Of a stretch of DNA of 17,599 nt, positions 1 through 4,948 are shown piece after piece. Every line of letters begins with the position of its first letter. The first letter of the stretch is position 1. The notes beneath the pieces are model-generated. The model did not search any database. It had not been told where the DNA came from and saw only the letters and a list, made by a program, of their open reading frames with translations. A program made the position numbers and the translations under genes. The stretch is from an uncultured Oscillibacter sp. (lineage in GTDB: Bacteria > Bacillota > Clostridia > Oscillospirales > Oscillospiraceae): the NCBI RefSeq assembly GCF_910579365.1, contig NZ_CAJTUX010000056.1, forward strand, positions 1-17,599, given 5' to 3'.

Positions 1-183
1 GTCCGGGGCCTCGGATTTCCGATTCACGGAAGCTGGATGCCGTTGCCGCCCCGTCTCCTGCCGCGTCTGTATCGTAGGCGGCTCTTCGTCCAAGTATACT
101 CCATCTCCCGTCGGCGGGCAAGCCTGAATTTTGCCGCTCTCCCGGCCTGCCTGGAATCCGGGCGAAACCGCAAGGGAGCGCCG

Positions 184-213
184 CTGGCATTTCCCGGGAA
201 AACGCTCTATAAT
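184..213 (+). promoter_or_regulatory. Putative promoter of the truncated XRE regulator, with a palindrome over the -10
   Basis: A perfect TATAAT lies at 208-213. A weak -35 (CTGGCA, 184-189) sits 18 bases upstream. The -10 is embedded in a perfect inverted repeat, GCTCTAT-A-ATAGAGC (204-218). A strong ribosome binding site (AGGAGG, 231-236) and an ATG at 244 follow. A palindrome over the -10 is a common place for a repressor to bind its own promoter, so it may have been the operator of the now broken regulator. That role is inferred. Confidence 0.5.
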
Positions 214-243
214 AGAGCCATATTCAAAACAGGAGGTCGCATC

Positions 244-348
244 ATGAGCTTGGGAAACAACCTGTTCAGCGCCCGAAAGCGGAAGGGCCTGTCCCAGGAG
301 GCCGCCCTGACCCCCTGTTTTTCATGTTCCCCAGCGGTCCAACAGTGA
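244..348 (+). pseudogene. Truncated XRE-family (helix-turn-helix) transcriptional regulator
   Basis: The frame opens at ATG 244 with AGGAGG 7 bases upstream and encodes 34 residues. The first ~20 (MSLGNNLFSARKRKGLSQE) look like the start of a Cro/C1-type helix-turn-helix regulator, covering helix 1 and the beginning of helix 2 where such proteins read LSQE-x-VA. From about base 303 the translation changes to a Cys/Pro-rich string with no HTH character and stops at 346-348. The recognition helix and everything after it are missing, so no DNA-binding protein can be made. Promoter and ribosome binding site are intact, which suggests recent loss by deletion or rearrangement. An assembly join at ~303 would look the same. 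Confidence 0.6.
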
Positions 349-853
349 CCGCCTAAATTTCCCATGTCCGCAGACAGCAACGCGACAGCAATTCTCACGG
401 GGACCAGCTTTCCAACCTCCGAGACAATCAGCGGAGAATTGCGAAGGAGCGGAACCAACCTCTAATCCCGCCTTATACCCAAGCCCAAATAACCACCCAA
501 CTGTCAGCCGTGGCGGGCTACCCAGCCGCCAACACGCTATCACAGCATTTTGTCTACAACAATAGTCAAATATCGAGACTAAATTACAAAAAGAAAAACC
601 ACACTGATACCTTCCAGCTTATCGGGGGGGGATTTCAGCTTTTGGCGCGGCGCAAAAAAGGGGCCGCGCGGCAAAATACCGTGCGGCCCAAGCGGGTGGG
701 ATATTGGAAAGCTTCCTATATCAAAGTACCATGTTTCCAGTTTTTTGTAAATAGGAAGTTTTGCCAATTTTTGTAATTTTTTGTGAAACGGTGGGATTGA
801 CGCGCCGAACCAAAAATTTTTGTGAATATTTTGAAAAAGCGCTCTCTTTTCTC
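349..853. other. Gene-poor stretch between the broken regulator and hpf
   Basis: No convincing gene is seen on either strand. Short open frames here lack ribosome binding sites and recognisable motifs. Composition shifts from mixed (about 349-570) to AT-rich (about 570-650 and 715-880). A small hairpin lies at its left edge, GCGGTC-caacagt-GACCGC (334-352). A strong minus-strand hairpin terminator is at 654-689. The AT-rich part next to hpf holds runs of T and A but no clear second promoter. Confidence 0.6.
654..689 (-). terminator. Rho-independent terminator on the minus strand, with no gene in front of it
   Basis: An 11-bp stem, GGGCCGCGCGG (661-671) with CCGTGCGGCCC (679-689) including one G-U pair, closes a 7-base loop. 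Read on the minus strand it is followed by C and then TTTTTT (659-654), the classic intrinsic terminator form. It would stop transcripts coming from the 690-930 side, where no minus-strand gene is seen. It may end a small RNA, mark a lost gene, or block antisense transcription away from hpf. Confidence 0.65.
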
Positions 854-882
854 TTCCAATTTCAATACAAATATGTTATATT
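854..882 (+). promoter_or_regulatory. Putative hpf promoter (extended -10)
   Basis: TATATT at 877-882 is preceded by TG at 874-875, giving an extended -10. The -35 position 17 bases upstream is weak (TTCCAA, 854-859), as is usual for extended -10 promoters. The leader to the hpf start is about 45 bases and ends with AAGGAG at 919-924. No alternative sigma-factor signature is clear. Confidence 0.5.
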
Positions 883-933
883 ATCTAAAAGAGGGTTTTC
901 CGGTTCCTCTTTCACACGAAAGGAGCGATCTCG

Positions 934-1479
934 ATGAAGTATACGTACGCTTGCAAGAAGGTCTCCCTTAACGATTCCATCAAGGCTTACACGGAAAAGA
1001 AGATTTCCAAACTGGAGAAGTATTTTCGGGATGATACCACCGCGTTTGTGACGTTCTCGGTGGAAAAGGATCACCGTTGCGCCGTGGAAATCACGGTCCG
1101 GAGCGGAAGCGCCCTGCTTCGTGCGCAGACGGAAGCGCCGGATGGCGATATGCGCGGCGCCGTGGACGCCGCTGTGGGCTATATTGAACGCCAGATTTTG
1201 AAAAACAAGACCCGGCTCTCCAAGCGCTTGCGGAGTGAGGGGTTCCCGCCTCCCACCCCCGCCAGCGATTTTGACATAGCGGAGGAGAAGGAGTTCACCG
1301 TCGTCCGCACCAAGCGCTTCGCGGTGAAGCCTATGAGCACGGAGGAGGCCATTTTGCAGATGAATCTGCTGGATCACAGCTTCTTCGTTTTCCGCAGCAG
1401 CGAGGACGACAGCCTGTGCATCGTCTACCGCCGGAAAAGCGGCGGCTATGGTCTGATCGTTACCGACGAAGAGGATTAA
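934..1479 (+). CDS. hpf: Ribosome hibernation promotion factor, long form
   Basis: This 181-residue protein binds the 30S decoding region and, through its C-terminal domain, pairs 70S ribosomes into inactive 100S dimers when growth slows. The N-terminal RaiA/YfiA-type domain spans about residues 1-98 (basic helix around TEKKISKLEKYF). A short proline-containing linker follows. The C-terminal dimerisation domain of the long family covers about 124-179 (VVRTKRFAVKPMSTEEAI, then NLLDHSFFVFR). Length agrees with long Hpf of Firmicutes. The start is set by AAGGAG 9 bases before ATG 934. It is a single-gene transcript with its own promoter and a terminator ten bases after the stop. The family assignment is firm. 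Confidence 0.96.
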   Translation: MKYTYACKKVSLNDSIKAYTEKKISKLEKYFRDDTTAFVTFSVEKDHRCAVEITVRSGSALLRAQTEAPDGDMRGAVDAAVGYIERQILKNKTRLSKRLRSEGFPPPTPASDFDIAEEKEFTVVRTKRFAVKPMSTEEAILQMNLLDHSFFVFRSSEDDSLCIVYRRKSGGYGLIVTDEED

Positions 1480-1488
1480 ATAATTCTG

Positions 1489-1515
1489 CGCGGGGGCCCG
1501 TTGGCCCCCGCGTTT
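1489..1515 (+). terminator. hpf terminator
   Basis: A perfect 10-bp stem, CGCGGGGGCC (1489-1498) with GGCCCCCGCG (1503-1512), closes a CGTT loop ten bases after the hpf stop. Only three T residues follow, so the U-tract is short, but the stem is very stable. Confidence 0.8.
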
Positions 1516-1796
1516 GAACGGCCCTGGCCAATCTGAACAAGTCTGCGGGACTTGGCGGATTGAGCAGGGTCTTTTTGCGTCTGGAACTTCTGCGGCACAA
1601 TGGTTTGACGCCTCTGGAACAAAAGGGAACCAGGCAGATTGAACGGTTTAAATTCCGAATAGAGACGCCGCCTGCGGATGTGCAGGCGGCGTCCTGTTCC
1701 ATGATATAGAATGAACGAATATGGAATTGCCCTGGACGGCGGCTTTTGAAATTTCCGTTTCCGGACTACGCGGCAATCCGCGCCACCGGCACAGTC
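1516..1796. other. Non-coding gap between the convergent genes hpf and yabR
   Basis: No gene is supported here. The segment contains short imperfect internal repeats (TCTGGAAC twice; GATTGAGC and GATTGAAC) and a strong hairpin at 1664-1693. The end of the yabR transcript should lie here, but no hairpin with a good minus-strand U-tract is found. Confidence 0.55.
1664..1693. repeat. Perfect 12-bp inverted repeat (hairpin) between hpf and yabR
   Basis: GACGCCGCCTGC (1664-1675) and GCAGGCGGCGTC (1682-1693) pair perfectly around the 6-base loop GGATGT. Neither side carries a run of T, so it is not a textbook intrinsic terminator. It may still halt or protect the 3' end of the yabR transcript arriving on the minus strand, or be a dispersed palindromic repeat. 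Confidence 0.7.
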
Positions 1797-2240
1797 TTAC
1801 TTTCTCCGCCTTCCGCCGCGTTTACCGTCCATACTGCGATTCAGGTCCGCCATCTTTCCCTCGGAGGAAGACAGGAACTGCTTCAGCTTGTCCTCGAACG
1901 CCTGGTCCCCCGACGGAGGCAGCGGCGCGGCTCTTCCCCGGCCCGGAGCCGGCTGCGGTCTTGGCGCGGACACCGGCCGGGGCGGTCTGGGTGTCCGCCG
2001 CTCCTGCTGCGGCAGCGCCTTTTTAATGGAGAGGTTCACCCTCCCATTCTCCGCCGACAGGACCAGCACCTTCACCGCCTGCCCTGTCTGAAGAAAATCA
2101 TGCACATCTTCCACAAAGGTGTTGGCGATCTCCGAAATATGTACCAGCCCGGAGCCGCCTCCCTCCAGCGCCACAAAAGCGCCAAATTTCATGATGCTGG
2201 TAACTTTGCCTTCCAAAATGCTCCCTACCTGAGGCTCCAT
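1797..2240 (-). CDS. yabR: S1 RNA-binding domain protein, YabR-like
   Basis: The protein has 147 residues. An S1 OB-fold domain fills residues 3-75, with the hallmark strings FGAFV (19-23) and LVHISE (32-37). S1 domains bind single-stranded RNA and are often ribosome-associated. Residues 76-112 are rich in Pro, Arg and Ala and are likely disordered. A charged helical segment and a basic GKRGGRRRK end follow. It sits directly downstream of divIC, as yabR does in Bacillus subtilis. The start is ATG 2240. AAGGAG lies about 14 bases upstream, an unusually wide spacing, but no closer in-frame start is seen. The RNA target is unknown. Confidence 0.88.
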   Translation of the reverse strand: MEPQVGSILEGKVTSIMKFGAFVALEGGGSGLVHISEIANTFVEDVHDFLQTGQAVKVLVLSAENGRVNLSIKKALPQQERRTPRPPRPVSAPRPQPAPGRGRAAPLPPSGDQAFEDKLKQFLSSSEGKMADLNRSMDGKRGGRRRK

Positions 2241-2303
2241 ACGGTTTTTTGTTTCTCCTTCCCTTGATTCGCGCGGGGAATACGGCCCAAACGCCGTAAA
2301 CGG

Positions 2304-2603
2304 TCAGCTCCCAACGTCAAACACATACTCGCCGGGCAGCGCCCATCCCAGCTCCCGGCGGGCGATCTCCTGCATTTTTTCAGGAGTGCAGCCCTCGGCG
2401 ATGTCCTCCGTCAGCGCATCGTTCTCCTGACGCCTTCTTTCCACCAGGGCGGCGACGCGCGCCTTTTCCGCCTCCGCGTCCGCCACCTGTTCCCGAAGGG
2501 CGTACACCTGGCAGCCCAGCGCGGCCAGCAGAAGCACCACCAGCAGCTTTGTCAAAAGACCCATGCGGAGCTGCCTTCTTACTCTCTTTTTTTGCTTTGC
2601 CAC
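2304..2603 (-). CDS. divIC: Septum formation initiator, FtsB/DivIC family
   Basis: A 99-residue bitopic membrane protein of the divisome core (the FtsL-DivIB-DivIC complex that activates septal wall synthesis). The basic cytoplasmic N-terminus (1-13) is followed by one membrane segment (about 14-33), a coiled coil (about 34-70), and the family's C-terminal box ending ARRELGWALPGEYVF. The start is GTG 2603, with a G-rich ribosome binding site (AAAGGGGG) upstream. The next ATG, at residue 14, would remove the basic anchor. It lies between yabQ and yabR, the standard order in endospore formers. The upstream yabQ frame runs 224 bases into this gene. Confidence 0.92.
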   Translation of the reverse strand: MAKQKKRVRRQLRMGLLTKLLVVLLLAALGCQVYALREQVADAEAEKARVAALVERRRQENDALTEDIAEGCTPEKMQEIARRELGWALPGEYVFDVGS

Positions 2604-3060
2604 CTCTGCCGCCCCCTTTCGCGGGTCCGTACCCGTTGCCTCTTATTGTAAAGCATTTGCGCCAAAAATAAAAGAGGTTTTTTACCTGACGGAGCATTTT
2701 TTTGCAAAATTTCTTGGTCCACCGCAGAGGCAGGCACACCAGTTCCGCCAAAAAGGCCAGCGTATCCGCCCAAAAGACCCACACAGGGCGCAGAAGTCCG
2801 GAAAAGGCGCAAAAAAACAGCACCGCGCCCCCTGCCGCTCCCAAAATCATAAAGCCCCGCAGCTGCCCCGATCCCCGGCGGAGAAGAAAGAGAAACATCG
2901 CGCCGCCCACCGCCAGGCAATAGCCCAAATCCAGCACGGCGGTAAAACGGGGCGCCCGAATTCGAAAGGGACGCAGCAGATCATACAGCAGTCCGGCGGA
3001 CAGCCCCAGTAAAATGGACTGCCCAAATACCAGCAGCTGCCCGGCAGCCTGGCTTCCCAT
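2380..3060 (-). CDS. yabQ: Spore cortex biosynthesis protein YabQ, with an unusual C-terminal extension
   Basis: The frame has 226 codons. Residues 1-140 look like YabQ, a multi-pass membrane protein needed for spore cortex formation in B. subtilis: a hydrophobic N-terminus with LLYDLLRPFR (24-33), further membrane segments at about 45-60, 70-90 and 95-112, then a basic tail (KNLFYFWRKCFTIR). After residue ~153 the frame lies entirely inside divIC in another reading frame and yields low-complexity Gly/Lys/Arg sequence to residue 226. Either the overlap is real, or a normal stop was lost by mutation or a sequencing indel. Start ATG 3060 is two bases after the yabP stop; the ribosome binding site is poor, which points to translational coupling. 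The core is confident, the C-terminus is not. Confidence 0.8.
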   Translation of the reverse strand: MGSQAAGQLLVFGQSILLGLSAGLLYDLLRPFRIRAPRFTAVLDLGYCLAVGGAMFLFLLRRGSGQLRGFMILGAAGGAVLFFCAFSGLLRPVWVFWADTLAFLAELVCLPLRWTKKFCKKMLRQVKNLFYFWRKCFTIRGNGYGPAKGGGRGGKAKKESKKAAPHGSFDKAAGGASAGRAGLPGVRPSGTGGGRGGGKGARRRPGGKKASGERCADGGHRRGLHS

Positions 3061-3062
3061 GC

Positions 3063-3341
3063 CTATCCGAAAAGCCGGCTCAGGAAACCGCCCCGGCCAG
3101 GTCCCTGGTCCTCATAGGTCAGCGAGTCGATCCGCCCGTCCACATGGAGCTCTCCCCCATCCAGGGACAGCTTGCCAATGTGCAGGTCCTCTCCCGTAAT
3201 CACAAGGGTCCCCACAGCGGTGGACATGACGATGCCGGTCTCGTCAAAACGCTCCACATCCTCCACGCCGGAGACGGTCAGGCTCTCCCGGCCATCCAGC
3301 TCCAGCCGGTGGGCGGTTTGGGGCACAGTATAATCGTTCAT
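3063..3341 (-). CDS. yabP: Sporulation protein YabP
   Basis: A 92-residue soluble protein of the YabP/YqfC family, which in B. subtilis is needed for spore cortex assembly. After a short N-terminus it is predicted to be mostly beta-strand (LELDGRESLTVSGVEDVERF, TGIVMSTAVGTLVITGEDLHI, LSLDGGELHVDGRIDSLTY) and ends in the typical GFLSRLFG. I place the start at ATG 3341, preceded by GGGAGGG. The open frame extends seven codons further, across the ribosome binding site. It is followed at once by yabQ. Transcription in sporulating cells is known for the family; no sigma-E-type promoter is obvious in the 44-base gap after rqcP. Confidence 0.92.
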   Translation of the reverse strand: MNDYTVPQTAHRLELDGRESLTVSGVEDVERFDETGIVMSTAVGTLVITGEDLHIGKLSLDGGELHVDGRIDSLTYEDQGPGRGGFLSRLFG

Positions 3342-3385
3342 GGTTCGTCCCTCCCTGTCCAAAGAATATGGCCGGAGGGACGGGA

Positions 3386-3628
3386 TTATGACAGTTGTTT
3401 GTAAAGCGCGGCGGCGTCCGCCTGACGGACAGTCTCCTGAACGGAAAGCACTTCCACCGTGACCTCCCGCGCGCCCAGGCGGAGGGAAATCTGATCCCCC
3501 ACCTTCACCTCGTAAGAGGCCCGGGCCGCCCGGCCATTGACGCAGACCAGACCGTTGTCACAGGCCTCGTTGGCCATGGTCCTCCGCTTGATCAGCCGGG
3601 AGACCTTGAGATATTTATCCAAACGCAT
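3386..3628 (-). CDS. rqcP: RqcP (YabO), S4-domain factor of ribosome-associated quality control
   Basis: A compact 80-residue S4 RNA-binding protein. The S4 core is at residues 1-47 (MRLDKYLKVSRLIKRRT, then GLVCVNGR); the remainder is the beta extension. In B. subtilis, RqcP works with RqcH on obstructed 50S subunits and drives C-terminal polyalanine tailing of stalled peptides; it is related to Hsp15. A GGGAGG ribosome binding site precedes ATG 3628. Placement between mazG/hup and yabP is the usual one in Firmicutes. A hairpin (3643-3663) stands directly upstream of the ribosome binding site and could affect its expression. Confidence 0.93.
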   Translation of the reverse strand: MRLDKYLKVSRLIKRRTMANEACDNGLVCVNGRAARASYEVKVGDQISLRLGAREVTVEVLSVQETVRQADAAALYKQLS

Positions 3629-3642
3629 TTCAGCAACCTCCC

Positions 3643-3663
3643 AAGCCCTCTGAAAGAGGGCTT
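3643..3663. repeat. Hairpin in the rqcP leader
   Basis: AAGCCCTCT (3643-3651) pairs with AGAGGGCTT (3655-3663) around GAA. On the minus strand it ends next to the rqcP ribosome binding site and has no U-tract. On the plus strand it is followed by two more T, but no plus-strand gene reads into it. It is best seen as leader structure of the rqcP-yabP-yabQ message. Confidence 0.55.
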
Positions 3664-3671
3664 TTCATATG

Positions 3672-3698
3672 AAAACTGCCGGCAGATCCTGCCGGCAG
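3672..3698 (-). terminator. Terminator after hup
   Basis: Two copies of the self-complementary decamer CTGCCGGCAG (3676-3685 and 3689-3698) form a 10-bp stem around a 3-base loop. On the minus strand TTTT follows (3675-3672). It lies about 40 bases after the hup stop and before rqcP. It should end much of the hup message and let only part read into rqcP. Confidence 0.75.
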
Positions 3699-3739
3699 CC
3701 CTTTGACGGAATATCCTCCGGCGAGACCTTCTCCCCGGC

Positions 3740-4015
3740 TCAACCGCCCACGATGTCCTTCAGGACCTTGCCTGCCTTGAACACAGGCACGGTGGAAGCA
3801 GGAATTTCAATGGGCTCCTTGGTCTTGGGGTTCCGGCCCACCCGGGCGGCGCGCTTTTTCACCTCAAACGAGCCAAAGCCGACCAGCTGGACCTTCTCTC
3901 CCTCCTTCAAGGCATCGGTAATGGCGTCCAGGGTCGCGGTGATGACGGTCTCGGCATCTTTCTTGGAGACCTCCGCAGCCGCGGAAACCACATTGATCAA
4001 TTCTGCTTTGTTCAT
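3740..4015 (-). CDS. hup: DNA-binding protein HU
   Basis: A 91-residue histone-like protein that binds and bends DNA as a dimer. All family landmarks are present: the helical N-terminus (MNKAELINVVSAAAEVSKKD), the VGFGSFEVKKRAAR hinge (45-58), and the DNA-gripping arm GRNPKTKEPIEIPAS (60-74) with its proline. The start is ATG 4015 with AGGAGG 9 bases upstream. An open frame extends 28 codons further upstream into mazG, but that part is not HU. A terminator follows, fitting a gene expressed far more than its neighbours. Confidence 0.97.
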   Translation of the reverse strand: MNKAELINVVSAAAEVSKKDAETVITATLDAITDALKEGEKVQLVGFGSFEVKKRAARVGRNPKTKEPIEIPASTVPVFKAGKVLKDIVGG

Positions 4016-4053
4016 GAATGCTATCCTCCTGAAATCATTTGTGTTCTGTATTC

Positions 4054-4872
4054 TTAACGCTGCTGCGTGTAAGAAGCTGCTTTCTTCGCGCGGTTCCAAA
4101 GCTCCACCAGCTCCGCCTCAGCGTACTGGTCAAGCGGCTTGTCCGCCAAGTCCTCCACCCGGCGGAAGCGGGCGTCAAACTTGTCGCAGGCCCGGTGGAG
4201 CGCCTCCTCCGGGTCCACGCCGGACATCTGCGCCACCTTGGCGGCGATGAAGAGCAGGTCCCCCAGCTCCTCCTCCGTGCCGTGGGGCCCTGAGGGCGGG
4301 CCCCCGGCCTCCAGCGCGGCGCGAAGCTCCCGGACCTCCTCCTCCAGCTTCCCCAGGGCGCTGAGGGCGCTGGACCAGTCAAACCCGGCCTTGGCGGTCT
4401 TCCCGCTGATCTTCTCTGCCCGCCACAGAGCGGGCAGCGTATGGGGCACGGCCTCCACGGCGTCGGCCGTAGTGGACTGGGACTTTTCCTTCCGCTTCAG
4501 CGCCTCCCAGTTCACCAGGACCTCCTCGCTGCCGTTCACCTGGGCGTCTCCAAACACATGGGGATGCCGGTAGACCAGCTTTTGGGCCACGCCGTCCACC
4601 ACATCCTCCATCGTAAAACGGCCCCGCTCCGCCTCGATCTGGGCGTGGAAGGCCACCTGCATCAGCACGTCCCCCAGTTCCTCCTGCATATCCACAGGAC
4701 TGTCCCGGTCCAGGGCGTCCAGCGCCTCATAGGTCTCCTCCAGAAAATTCCGGCGGATGGAGGCGTGGGTCTGCTCCGCGTCCCAAGGGCAGCCCCCCGG
4801 AGCGCGGAGAAGACGCATGATCTCCAGGAAATCCTCCCAGCCATAGCGGCTCTTCCTTTGAAAATCTACCAT
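4054..4872 (-). CDS. mazG: Nucleoside triphosphate pyrophosphohydrolase MazG
   Basis: A 272-residue two-domain MazG that hydrolyses NTPs and dNTPs to monophosphate and pyrophosphate, a house-cleaning role. Each half carries a metal-binding helix pair: EETYE (45-49) with EELGD (64-68), and EEVRE (178-182) with EELGD (201-205). The string RAPGGCPWDAEQTH near the N-terminus and ALRKxE-like NWEALKRKEK are typical of the family. Unlike B. subtilis YabN, there is no N-terminal methyltransferase domain. The start is ATG 4872 with AAGGCGGG upstream; a candidate promoter lies just before it. hup follows 38 bases downstream. Confidence 0.95.
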   Translation of the reverse strand: MVDFQRKSRYGWEDFLEIMRLLRAPGGCPWDAEQTHASIRRNFLEETYEALDALDRDSPVDMQEELGDVLMQVAFHAQIEAERGRFTMEDVVDGVAQKLVYRHPHVFGDAQVNGSEEVLVNWEALKRKEKSQSTTADAVEAVPHTLPALWRAEKISGKTAKAGFDWSSALSALGKLEEEVRELRAALEAGGPPSGPHGTEEELGDLLFIAAKVAQMSGVDPEEALHRACDKFDARFRRVEDLADKPLDQYAEAELVELWNRAKKAASYTQQR

Positions 4873-4895
4873 AGATTGCCCGCCTTTGCAAGAAA

Positions 4896-4924
4896 ATTCG
4901 AGAAAAAAGTTGGAAAAATGTTAA
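4896..4924 (-). promoter_or_regulatory. Putative promoter for mazG-hup
   Basis: On the minus strand, TTAACA (4924-4919) matches five of six -35 positions. A 17-base spacer follows, then TCGAAT (4901-4896), which matches four of six -10 positions. It lies in a conspicuously AT-rich gap between spoVB and mazG within otherwise GC-rich DNA. Confidence 0.4.
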
Positions 4925-4948
4925 AGTTCTTGTTTTCTAAACACTTTT

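Noticed and set aside
1..93. A minus-strand frame entering from the left edge (ending ...YLDEEPPTIQ-like), possibly the start of a gene
   Set aside because: It is open to the window edge and has fair codon use, but it has no ATG, only a TTG at 93 with a weak ribosome binding site. That is too little to call.
510..776. An 88-codon plus-strand frame before hpf
   Set aside because: It has no ribosome binding site, has mixed composition, and spans the orphan terminator hairpin.
1460..1702. An 80-codon minus-strand frame over the hpf terminator
   Set aside because: It crosses a strong terminator and a hairpin, lacks a ribosome binding site, and shows no known motif.
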